From Suicoccus acidiformans (GTDB taxonomy: Bacteria > Bacillota > Bacilli > Lactobacillales > Aerococcaceae), in assembly GCF_003546865.1 (NCBI RefSeq), contig NZ_CP023434.1, positions 62,001-126,000 on the forward strand: a DNA stretch of 64,000 nt, read 5' to 3'. Position 1 is the stretch's first letter. Each line of letters begins with the position of its first letter. Below are positions 1-7,432 of this stretch, piece by piece. The translations under genes and the position numbers were made by a program. The notes under the pieces were generated by a model. The model saw only the letters and a program-made list of their open reading frames with translations. It was not told where the DNA came from and made no database searches.

Positions 1-354
1 ACGATTCCCTTTTATGCACGGCAAGTGGAAATTGCTCTTTTAGAGGTTGAACCGGGTGTTATTGAAGCGGCAGAAGCAATGGGTTCAAGTCCTTTGGATA
101 TTATTTTTCGTGTCTATCTCAGAGAAGGACTTCCCGCTTTGCTTCGTGTCAGTGCTTCAACTGTCATTAATGTTCTTGGCTTAACTGCCATGGCTGGTTC
201 AGTCGGTGGTGGTGGTCTAGGGACGATGGCTATTGCCCGTGGATACCAACGCAGTCGAATGGATATTATTCTTATCTCCACAGTGCTCATTCTTTTAATT
301 GTCCTTATAAGTCAATTATTCTTCAATTGGATCATTAAGAAAACAAAACATTAA
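1..354 (+). CDS. metI: Methionine ABC transporter permease MetI (3' part)
   Basis: This is the C-terminal part of the membrane permease of the MetNIQ D/L-methionine importer. The reading frame is open from base 1, so the gene starts before the window. The EAA loop that docks on the ATPase is visible (GVIEAAEAMGSSP), followed by the family signature AMAGSVGGGGLG and a GYQR motif, then a last membrane helix and a short basic tail. The upstream metN is presumably just outside the window. The binding-protein partners are probably the two metQ genes 5 kb downstream, so the transporter genes appear split over two loci. A strong terminator follows the stop directly. Confidence 0.9.
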   Translation, partial: TIPFYARQVEIALLEVEPGVIEAAEAMGSSPLDIIFRVYLREGLPALLRVSASTVINVLGLTAMAGSVGGGGLGTMAIARGYQRSRMDIILISTVLILLIVLISQLFFNWIIKKTKH

Positions 355-370
355 AAAAGTGGAATGAACA

Positions 371-410
371 AATAAAGTTCGTGGTTGTGCCACGAACTTT
401 ATTTCATTCA
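371..410 (+). terminator. Intrinsic terminator after metI
   Basis: A perfect 14-bp stem (AATAAAGTTCGTGG and its complement) has a 5-nt loop and is followed by a T-rich tract. It separates metI from the phosphatase operon. Confidence 0.9.
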
Positions 411-456
411 TATATAAAAATATTGCAGATAATTTAGAATTATTTCACAAGACGAA

Positions 457-510
457 TTTACATAGAATTTACAAAGACATTACGCTAAATTTACACTCCT
501 TTGTTAACAT
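457..510 (+). promoter_or_regulatory. PhoP-box promoter of the alkaline phosphatase operon
   Basis: Four hexamers are spaced exactly 11 bp apart: TTTACA (457), TTTACA (468), ATTACG (479) and TTTACA (490). A -10-like TAACAT lies at 505-510, 9 bp after the last repeat. Direct TTAACA-type repeats with this spacing are the known binding pattern of PhoP in Firmicutes. The same geometry recurs at four other places in this window, so phosphate-starvation control is well supported. There is no good -35 box, as expected for a PhoP-activated promoter. Confidence 0.85.
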
Positions 511-565
511 ACACTTGTATGATGAATCGTTCATTAGTACAAAAACTTTAAAAAGGGGTTTAATG

Positions 566-2299
566 ATGAAGAAATCAATTTTAATGACTTTGGCTACTTC
601 TTTAATGTTAACGAGTGTTGCACCAAGTGTTGCGTTCGCTAAACAAGAAGAAGGCCAACACGCGGATAAACCAGTCGTGGAATTACAAGAAGGACGCGCT
701 TTAACAGAAGATTTATCATTAATTAACGAGAACGAAGCGAAATATGTTTTCCTCTTTATCGGCGATGGTATGGGTAATATTCCTGTGTCAGCAGCTGAGT
801 ATTACTTAGGTCCAGACAATGGTAACGAAGGCTTTGGTACAGCTGAAGCTCAACCATTGAATTTCTCTCAGTTTCCAGTGATCGGCTTACAAAATCCAAC
901 AGATGCTGATCACTATGTTCCAGATTCAGCAGCTACTGCAACGGCATTTGGTAACGGGGTTAAAGTCGATTCAAACGTGATTGGTTTAACACTAGGTTAT
1001 ACAGAGCAAACGGAATCTATTGCGGAAAAAGCTAAGGCTGATGGGAAGTCTGTCGGCATCTTATCCACTGTTACATTAAACCACGCAACACCAGCAGCTT
1101 TCTACGCTAACGTCGAGCACCGTCGTAACTACTATGAGATTGGTGAGCAGATGGCTCTCTCTGATTTCGATTACTTCGCAGGTGGATCATTAAGCCGCCG
1201 TACAGGTGATGAAGATGATCAGAAAGACTTATATGAAATTCTTGAAGAAAATGAGTACACGGTAGCGGAAACACAAGAAGAGTTCGAAGCAATCAATGCG
1301 GAATCTGGCAAAGTTTATGCACCAGCTTCAGTTATGTCAGAAGCTGATGGTACTTCAATGAAATATGCCATTGACCGTGAAGAAGGCGAGCCAACATTCG
1401 CTGACATGGTTTCTAAAGGGATTGAAGTTCTAAGCGCCAATGAAGAAGGCTTCTTCATGATGGCGGAATCTGGTAAGATTGACTGGGCAGAACATGCTAA
1501 TGACGCTGCAACCACAGTTAAAGAAGTCATCGACTTCCAGAATGCCATCCAAGAAGCGATTGATTTCTACTATGAGCACCCAGAAGATACTTTAATTGTT
1601 GTAACGGCCGACCATCCAACAGGTGGTTTCACAATCGGTAACTCTGAAACAGGATACAACAGCTACTTTCATCTATTGGATAACCAGAAAGTGTCCCAAG
1701 AAGAGTTCGATGTAATCTTCGACCAAGCATTGGAAGAGAATCCGGAAATGACATTTGAAGACTTTGTGCCAGTATTGGAAGAGAACTTTGGTTTTGTCTT
1801 TGATTTAGAAGCAACAGAAGAAATACCAACGGTTGCTGAAGCAGAAGCAGCTGAAGAGGAAGAGTCAAAAGATTTAATGCTTGTAACTCCATTGGAACTT
1901 GAAGAGTTGAAATATGCTTTTGAGCAATCTAAATTACCAGAAGAAGAGCGTAATTTAGGTCAAGCAGACATCATCAAAGGTTACCATTCTTACAAACCGA
2001 TTTCGATTGCATCTACACGTTTGCTTGCTCGTAAAGCTGGTTTAGCCTTTACAACGGTTGACCACTCACCAGAGCGTGTGCCAGTGTATGCAATCGGTGC
2101 AGGTGCTGCAATGTTTGAAGGAAACTTCGAGAATATTGACATTGCTTATAAATTATTAGCTGCAATGGGCCTATATGAAGGTGGCGATACAGCGAGTGCA
2201 CCAATCGCAGTGACGGGTAAAGCAAGTGGTGCCGAAGAAACAACTGAAGAAGTAGCATCTGAAGAGATTGAAGAAGGCTCTGAAGAGTCTGCTCAATAA
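566..2299 (+). CDS. phoA: Secreted alkaline phosphatase
   Basis: Zinc/magnesium-dependent phosphomonoesterase of the alkaline phosphatase superfamily, releasing phosphate from organic esters outside the cell. The metal-binding IGDGMG (Asp67), the nucleophile in PDSAATATAFG (Ser121), ESGKIDWAEHAND, TADHPTGG and the C-terminal VDHSPE histidine are all present. The first 25 residues form a Sec signal peptide with an AFA cleavage site and no lipobox cysteine. The start at 566 is 7 nt after AGGGG; an ATG one codon earlier is also possible. The last 25 or so residues are a Glu/Ser-rich acidic tail not needed for the fold. It is the first gene of a PhoP-type operon with two His-rich exported proteins, which suggests linked zinc supply. 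Confidence 0.95.
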   Translation: MKKSILMTLATSLMLTSVAPSVAFAKQEEGQHADKPVVELQEGRALTEDLSLINENEAKYVFLFIGDGMGNIPVSAAEYYLGPDNGNEGFGTAEAQPLNFSQFPVIGLQNPTDADHYVPDSAATATAFGNGVKVDSNVIGLTLGYTEQTESIAEKAKADGKSVGILSTVTLNHATPAAFYANVEHRRNYYEIGEQMALSDFDYFAGGSLSRRTGDEDDQKDLYEILEENEYTVAETQEEFEAINAESGKVYAPASVMSEADGTSMKYAIDREEGEPTFADMVSKGIEVLSANEEGFFMMAESGKIDWAEHANDAATTVKEVIDFQNAIQEAIDFYYEHPEDTLIVVTADHPTGGFTIGNSETGYNSYFHLLDNQKVSQEEFDVIFDQALEENPEMTFEDFVPVLEENFGFVFDLEATEEIPTVAEAEAAEEEESKDLMLVTPLELEELKYAFEQSKLPEEERNLGQADIIKGYHSYKPISIASTRLLARKAGLAFTTVDHSPERVPVYAIGAGAAMFEGNFENIDIAYKLLAAMGLYEGGDTASAPIAVTGKASGAEETTEEVASEEIEEGSEESAQ

Positions 2300-2325
2300 T
2301 TCGCTGACGCTATACGAAATGAAAT

Positions 2326-2360
2326 CCTGGTCTCAAGGCTTTCTTGGGGCTAGGCTTTTT
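2326..2360 (+). terminator. Probable leaky terminator after phoA
   Basis: CCTGGTCTCAAG pairs fully (with G-U pairs) with CTTGGGGCTAGG around a 5-nt loop and is followed by CTTTTT. The next gene starts only 17 bp later with no promoter that I can see, so this hairpin probably reduces rather than stops transcription. Confidence 0.6.
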
Positions 2361-2376
2361 GATATAGGAGGATTTG

Positions 2377-3096
2377 ATGAAGAGACGATTATTACTGAGT
2401 TTAGGTTTATTCAGCTTATTGCATCCCCAGCAAGTAGTGTGGGCGGAAGCATCTCAAGGACTATCTGTTGAAGACATGCCCTTTACAGGCTACTATGTTG
2501 CACCCGATGACTATGCTATTGAAGGCTTGTTATTTGATGAGCGACAGTTGATTATTTACGTTCATAATGGAGGAGACATAGCCGGCGAACATGATCACCA
2601 TCACGGGCATGAAGCGCATGATTCACATATGCATGATGTAACTGAGGAAGTGCCTCACCACGACCATGAAGTTGATAATGTTGAGGGTGCATTAAGTGGT
2701 CAAGAGCGGGTGAATGCCTTAGCGAGTTTACATTCATTTCCGCACCCAGATTTAGCTAATTACTCTGAAGGCTTGCGTGAGCATTACTTAGATGAGTTGA
2801 ATTTACCTTATGATTTAAAGGGTACATATGCAGAAATTACTCAACAGATTACACCAGAAATGTCTCAAACGGATATTATTCACTTAATTAACAATACTAT
2901 TCCAAGTATTTACTATACGGAAAAAGATGGTTATGCTTATTACATCATCGCCAATCCAGATGTAGAGCAAGTGGACAATGTATGGATTGTGAGCTTGTTT
3001 GGTGAAGAAATTATTCGTTTGGAAGGCTCAGGCTGGCGCATTGAAGATGAAGAAGGTATCACGTATGAATTTATTGATGGCATTGTGCCGAACTAA
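2377..3096 (+). CDS. Exported His-rich protein, probable metal binder
   Basis: I do not recognise a named family. The 239-aa product has an N-terminal signal peptide (about 22 residues, ending VWAEA) and no lipobox. At about residues 68-98 there is a dense His/Asp/Glu stretch (EHDHHHGHEAHDSHMHD and HHDHE), typical of zinc or other divalent-metal loading sites. A C-terminal half rich in aromatic and acidic residues follows (about 130-239). The ATG at 2377 follows TAGGAGG by 5 nt. It sits between the alkaline phosphatase and another exported protein with a His patch. I infer metal capture or delivery to the zinc-dependent phosphatase; nothing in the sequence proves it. Confidence 0.75.
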   Translation: MKRRLLLSLGLFSLLHPQQVVWAEASQGLSVEDMPFTGYYVAPDDYAIEGLLFDERQLIIYVHNGGDIAGEHDHHHGHEAHDSHMHDVTEEVPHHDHEVDNVEGALSGQERVNALASLHSFPHPDLANYSEGLREHYLDELNLPYDLKGTYAEITQQITPEMSQTDIIHLINNTIPSIYYTEKDGYAYYIIANPDVEQVDNVWIVSLFGEEIIRLEGSGWRIEDEEGITYEFIDGIVPN

Positions 3097-3117
3097 GTAT
3101 TAGGAAGGGTTAAACGT

Positions 3118-4128
3118 ATGAAGAGAATACTAAAGGCTGTATTATTCGCTCTATTATGTTTAAGTATTCACGGGGCTGCTTATGCAGCAGACGATCACCA
3201 TCAGCATGGCGGAGGCAGGGCGAGCTTTATACCGCAAGCTATCTTAAACCCAGATGACTCTAAGTATGTTGCTCCCCAAGCAACAGAAAATTATATTGGG
3301 ACATACACTGCTGAAACGGAGATACCAGCATTAAATGTGACGGTACACCTCATTACTGAAGTCAGTGAAGACGGCCTGTTCAATCTAGCCTATTATTTCG
3401 AACCAGCTGGTGAGAAGGCAGGGTTACGTTTTTATGCAAAGAATGCAGAAACTATCGAAAGTCGTCCAGCAATTTACCAAGATTTAGTAGTCATGACTGG
3501 GGCCTTGCGGGAAGGGGACGGAGGCTTAGGCACCGGCTTAATTGGCAAAACCATCTCGCCAGTAGTTTTATTAGATGAGTCTGGTGAACCAGAGCAACTA
3601 TATCCATTTATGGCTTTGGCCTATGATTTGCGTGAGACATATACGAATGCACGCGTTTATCAGAATACCGGTCTTTATTTCGTGGACGGAGAGGTATTAG
3701 CTGATATTAATCATATGATTGGCTTGGAAGACGGTGAGCAGATCACTGTAACTTTTGAGAAAGTAGATGGAAATCACGCAGATGCGTTGCTGGTAGACAA
3801 ACGTGTGTATGAAATTCTCCAAGAAAGCTTCGATCATTACCTTATAGACCATAATGATTTCGCGATGGATTTCACTAGCGCGAATCAATTTGTCCAAGAG
3901 GTTCTAGCGATGCATTTGGAAACGAACCGTAGCTTCCCGGCAGATACAAAGGTTGACCTGTTGCCAGCTGAAGCAATTATGTGGACTGAAGCGGGGGAAG
4001 TTGAGTATAGTATGCTTATCAATGATGAAATTCTCTATGTTTACGTTGATGGGGAATTATATGTAACCGATGCTTTTACTGAAGGAGATGGGCGGTATTC
4101 GTCCAAGGAATGGACAGGTCAGTCATAA
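3118..4128 (+). CDS. Exported protein with N-terminal His patch, function unknown
   Basis: The 336-aa protein has a 23-residue signal peptide ending in AYA. The mature chain begins directly with ADDHHQHGGG, a short metal-binding-like patch. The Cys in the signal peptide (LLCLS) lacks a lipobox context. The rest is an acidic, probably beta-rich chain without a motif I can name. It lies 21 bp after the preceding His-rich gene and is clearly co-transcribed with it and with the alkaline phosphatase. Membership in a PhoP-type operon suggests a role in extracellular phosphate or metal acquisition. This is inference from context. Confidence 0.7.
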   Translation: MKRILKAVLFALLCLSIHGAAYAADDHHQHGGGRASFIPQAILNPDDSKYVAPQATENYIGTYTAETEIPALNVTVHLITEVSEDGLFNLAYYFEPAGEKAGLRFYAKNAETIESRPAIYQDLVVMTGALREGDGGLGTGLIGKTISPVVLLDESGEPEQLYPFMALAYDLRETYTNARVYQNTGLYFVDGEVLADINHMIGLEDGEQITVTFEKVDGNHADALLVDKRVYEILQESFDHYLIDHNDFAMDFTSANQFVQEVLAMHLETNRSFPADTKVDLLPAEAIMWTEAGEVEYSMLINDEILYVYVDGELYVTDAFTEGDGRYSSKEWTGQS

Positions 4129-4140
4129 CTTTAAGAAAGG

Positions 4141-4319
4141 ATGCGGAAGACAGTGACAAATAGAACCTATGAAAGACATGGTGGCGATCCGCATCACCCA
4201 GATCACCCGAGAAATCGATTCAAAAAGCCAAACACCGTGAAGCACCTTCGACGAAGAAAGAGTCAAAGCAATATCGGATTGTAGATCCGCATGACCCTAA
4301 ACATCCATGCAACCGCTGA
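4141..4319 (+). pseudogene. Frameshifted small His/Pro-rich ORF remnant
   Basis: From the ATG at 4141 (or GTG at 4153, which has AAAGGA 10 nt upstream) a frame reads through a segment DPHHPDHPRNR and stops at 4282-4284. The other forward frame then continues to a TGA at 4317 and contains DPHDPKHPCNR. The two halves thus hold the same motif, D-P-H-x-P-x-H-P-x-N-R, in different frames, so one frameshift between about 4213 and 4275 has probably broken a small basic His/Pro repeat protein. It follows the two His-rich exported proteins at once and may be a third member of the operon. It could instead be a translated short ORF of 43-47 residues. Confidence 0.5.
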
Positions 4320-4327
4320 AAAAAAGC

Positions 4328-4356
4328 AACAGCCCTCTTCTTTGAGGGCTGTTTCG
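4328..4356. terminator. Bidirectional terminator
   Basis: AACAGCCCTC and GAGGGCTGTT form a 10-bp stem with a 6-nt loop between two convergent genes. It is A-rich on the left and T-rich on the right, so it can serve both strands. Confidence 0.85.
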
Positions 4357-4368
4357 ATAAGGTTAATT

Positions 4369-5028
4369 TCACTTTGTTGCGAGCGCTTCGAGCATGTAAG
4401 TTGCTGGATCAAAGAGGGGAATATCGGTTAGCCCTTCCAAAGCATCCCGTAAGTAAGGGAAATGCGTACAGCCAAGCAGGATGACATCGAATGCATCTTT
4501 GCTCCCTGTCAGGCTATTAGCATATTCGAAGAATTTATCCAGACGGAAAGCGTAAATAATGTCAATAGGGTCTCGGGCCTCTTCGATGGCTTCCACGAGA
4601 GGTAAATGGGAAAGGGAGATTACGCGTCGCTTAGGCTGGTTCAAGCAGGTATAGTGTTCGATATCAGACGCAGAAGCACCGGTTGCACACAGATTTAATA
4701 CATTCTGATAAATATCAGGAAGTGCTTGATATGCTTCTAAAGGAGTTACTGTGGGTATATGCAAAGTGCGAGCAACGATCTGATAGTCAACCATAGCGCT
4801 CAGAGAATTACTGTATATAAAGATTTTTTCGGCTCCTTCAGTCATAACTTCTTCAACGAAGCGCTCATAGCGTTGTTGCAAAGTATCAGGCTGGGTATTA
4901 TATATTGTGACAATTTCATCAGGGTCACTCGCAACTGTTCGGTGACTAACGTTAAAGCCAGAGCTCTGTATGATATTAACACCCATTTGCGTATCGGCGG
5001 GCGTAGCTCCAATAACACCAATTTTCAT
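4369..5028 (-). CDS. Aspartate/glutamate racemase-family protein
   Basis: The 219-aa protein has the Asp/Glu/hydantoin racemase fold: MKIGVIGATP at the N-terminus and the second half-site LLGCTHFPYL near residue 190. In two-cysteine racemases the first acid/base residue lies in an A-C-N-T/S motif. Here the matching segment reads IYSNSLSA, with Ser where Cys is expected, and only the second Cys remains. It may therefore not racemise by the classical two-base mechanism. The start at 5028 follows AGAGGA by 6 nt. It is a monocistronic gene, convergent with the phosphatase operon and divergent from the T-box of metQ. Confidence 0.7.
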   Translation of the reverse strand: MKIGVIGATPADTQMGVNIIQSSGFNVSHRTVASDPDEIVTIYNTQPDTLQQRYERFVEEVMTEGAEKIFIYSNSLSAMVDYQIVARTLHIPTVTPLEAYQALPDIYQNVLNLCATGASASDIEHYTCLNQPKRRVISLSHLPLVEAIEEARDPIDIIYAFRLDKFFEYANSLTGSKDAFDVILLGCTHFPYLRDALEGLTDIPLFDPATYMLEALATK

Positions 5029-5160
5029 GAAGATTCCTCTTTCTATCATAATCTATAAAATTATTATAGCACAGTTAGAAAATGATAATAATTGCTTGAC
5101 AAATAATTGCAGATGATTTATAGTAAGACTACTTTAATAATTAAACGCAAAAACGTGAAA

Positions 5161-5410
5161 AGTAAAATCACAGTGCTTTATAGAGAGTTCGCGTAAGGTG
5201 GAAGCGAATAAGTAAACATGATTTGAAAATGGTCACCGAGCGGTCACTTCGAATGCTTAGCACAAGGAGTGGACGGAAGCACCCGTTAGCTAATGACTCA
5301 GTATAAGGCTTGCCCTGTACTGGTAGAGCTTGTATTAGTGATAATGCAAGAAATAAAGGTGGTACCACGAAGTTATACTCTCGTCCTTTCTAGGATGGGA
5401 GTTTTTTGTG
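5161..5410 (+). promoter_or_regulatory. T-box riboswitch (Met specifier) before metQ
   Basis: The leader has the parts of a tRNA-sensing T-box: AGAGAG near the start of stem I (5182), a GAAAATGG specifier loop with ATG at 5229-5231 (methionine), the conserved antiterminator bulge AAGGTGGTACCACG at 5356-5369, and a terminator hairpin pairing ACTCTCGTCCT with AGGATGGGAGT before TTTTTTG. Uncharged tRNA-Met would open transcription into the two metQ genes. Confidence 0.9.
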
Positions 5411-5483
5411 TTTAAGGGGTGATTAGTTTATTTATCGCACGTGTCGTTTGTCGTAAAAGTTTAGATTAAAGGAGAAGATAAAT

Positions 5484-6428
5484 ATGAAACAATGGATTAA
5501 GAAATTAAGTGTAGCAGTCTTAGCAGGAGCCCTTACTTTACCGAGTGCCTTACCGGTTTTAGCAAGTGAAGCAGGTTCATTTGAAGGAGAAACCGTTAAA
5601 ATTGGTGTTGTATCTGGACCAGAAGAAGATGTTTGGCAAGTAGTTGTCGATAAAGCGGCTGAAGAGGGGATTACGGTTGAATTAGAATTATTTACGGATT
5701 ATGTTCAACCCAATGTAGCCTTGCAAGATGGTTCGATTGATTTGAATGCTTTCCAACATGTTGCATTCTTAGAGGACTGGAATGCGTCGAATGATGGCAC
5801 CTTAGAGCCTATCGGCTATACTTTCGTATCACCAATGGGAGCATATTCAGATTCAATTACATCCTTAGATGAGTTAGAGGATGGCGACCAAGTTGCTATT
5901 CCTAATGACCCAACGAATGGAGGACGAGCTATTCTAGCCCTAGAACTGGCTGGTGTGATTGAAGTAGATGATGCAGCTGGTGCTTTAGCTACAGTCGATG
6001 ACATTACTGACAATCCTAAAAATATTAATATCGTTGAATTAGAGGCTGCCCAACTTTCAGCAGCCATTCCAGATTCAAAAGCAACTTTTATTAATACAAA
6101 CTTTGCTACTGATGCAGGCCTAAGTTTAGCAGATGCAATCTTTGTTGATGCAGATTATCCTGATGAATTAAACGAATCATACAAGAACGTTATTGCTGCC
6201 CGCAGTGAGGATGTGGAAAACCCACTTTACCAACGTATTGTAGAAATTTACCAAACAGAAGAAGTTGCCCAAGCTATTTATGACTCAACTAATGGAGGCG
6301 ACAAAGCGATTTGGGAAGGTGCACCGGTCATTGAAGGTCCAGCAAGTGCAGACGTTGCAGAGGAAGCAGATGTGAATAGTGAAGAAGCGGAAGCTGACGA
6401 AGAAAGCTCCGAAGAGACATCAAACTAA
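5484..6428 (+). CDS. metQ: Methionine-binding protein MetQ, copy 1
   Basis: Substrate-binding protein of the NlpA/MetQ family (314 aa). Family segments VKIGVVSGPEEDVWQ, YVQPNVALQDGSIDLNAFQH and IPNDPTNGGRAILAL are visible. MetQ of Gram-positives is usually a lipoprotein, but this signal peptide ends LPVLAS with a signal peptidase I site, and the whole protein has no cysteine. The C-terminus carries about 30 extra residues rich in Glu, Asp and Ser. It lies behind the Met T-box with AAAGGAG 8 nt before the ATG. The permease gene metI is 5 kb upstream. A second copy follows. Confidence 0.93.
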   Translation: MKQWIKKLSVAVLAGALTLPSALPVLASEAGSFEGETVKIGVVSGPEEDVWQVVVDKAAEEGITVELELFTDYVQPNVALQDGSIDLNAFQHVAFLEDWNASNDGTLEPIGYTFVSPMGAYSDSITSLDELEDGDQVAIPNDPTNGGRAILALELAGVIEVDDAAGALATVDDITDNPKNINIVELEAAQLSAAIPDSKATFINTNFATDAGLSLADAIFVDADYPDELNESYKNVIAARSEDVENPLYQRIVEIYQTEEVAQAIYDSTNGGDKAIWEGAPVIEGPASADVAEEADVNSEEAEADEESSEETSN

Positions 6429-6497
6429 ATTATTTATGCCTAAGTCCGTTTAGAGAGTGGCCTTAAGTATTACAGCACAAAACAAGGGGTGTTAGAA

Positions 6498-7394
6498 ATG
6501 AAGAAATTCTTACAAACATTTTTATTCGTGGCCTTAGCAAGTGGTCCATTACTTATCTCCAGTGCCCAAGTTGTAGCAGCACAAGGGGAGTTTGAAGGCG
6601 AATCTGTCACTGTTGGTTTAACTGCAGGTTCGGCTGAAGAAGTTTGGCAAGTAGTGGTGGAAAAGGCTTTAGAAGATGGTATTGAAGTAAATTTAGAAAT
6701 CTTTACGGATTACGTCCAACCGAACGTTGCCTTACAAGATGGATCGCTAGATGTGAATGCCTTCCAACACGTTGCCTTCTTAGATGATTGGAACGCGTCG
6801 AATGATGGTGATTTAGAACCGATTGGTTTCACTTTTGTATCACCAATGGGTGCCTATTCTGATAAAATTTCGAGTTTAGAAGAGCTTGCGGATGGAGATG
6901 TTATTGGGATTCCGAACGATCCAACGAATGGAGGACGTGCGATACTTGCCCTTGAAATCGCAGGTATTATTGAAGTGGATGATGAAGTGGGTGCTTTAGC
7001 TACGATAGCTGACATTACGGCTAATCCACTCAATCTTGAATTTATCGAGTTAGAGGCAGCGCAACTACCCGCTTCTTTACCAGATGTGGCGGCAGCTTTT
7101 ATTAATACGAACTTTGCCACGGATGCGGGCTTGACTTTAGATGATGCGATTTTCGTCGATTCTGAGCATCCGGAAGAGTTGAATGAAGCTTATAAGAACG
7201 TCATAGCCGTCCGCAGTGAAGATGTAGATAACCCCTTGTATCAGCAGTTAGTAACTTATTACCAAACACCAGAAGTTGCTCAAGCCATTCTTGATGCAAC
7301 CGCTGGGGCAGATAAGCCGATTTGGGAATCTGCCGATAGTGTTGAAGATACTGAGGAAAGTGAAGCAGAAACGTCAGCAGACGAGGCTGCTTAA
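6498..7394 (+). CDS. metQ: Methionine-binding protein MetQ, copy 2
   Basis: Tandem paralogue of the preceding gene, clearly alike over the mature domain (YVQPNVALQDGSLDVNAFQH, IPNDPTNGGRAILALE). The signal peptide ends VVAAQ and again lacks a lipobox; no cysteine occurs in the protein. The acidic C-terminal tail is shorter (EDTEESEAETSADEAA). I chose the ATG at 6498, 7 nt after AAGGGGT, over an in-frame GTG at 6489 that overlaps the ribosome site. It shares the T-box transcript with copy 1. Two copies may bind different methionine forms (D, L, sulfoxide or peptide); the sequence does not say which. Confidence 0.92.
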   Translation: MKKFLQTFLFVALASGPLLISSAQVVAAQGEFEGESVTVGLTAGSAEEVWQVVVEKALEDGIEVNLEIFTDYVQPNVALQDGSLDVNAFQHVAFLDDWNASNDGDLEPIGFTFVSPMGAYSDKISSLEELADGDVIGIPNDPTNGGRAILALEIAGIIEVDDEVGALATIADITANPLNLEFIELEAAQLPASLPDVAAAFINTNFATDAGLTLDDAIFVDSEHPEELNEAYKNVIAVRSEDVDNPLYQQLVTYYQTPEVAQAILDATAGADKPIWESADSVEDTEESEAETSADEAA

Positions 7395-7430
7395 TCAAAA
7401 GGAACGCCAGCAGTTGGCGTTCCTTTTGAT
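7394..7430. terminator. Bidirectional terminator between metQ and the HD gene
   Basis: A perfect 16-bp stem begins at the metQ stop codon and has a 5-nt loop, with AAAA on one side and TTTT on the other. It ends two convergent transcripts. Confidence 0.92.
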
Positions 7431-7432
7431 AT

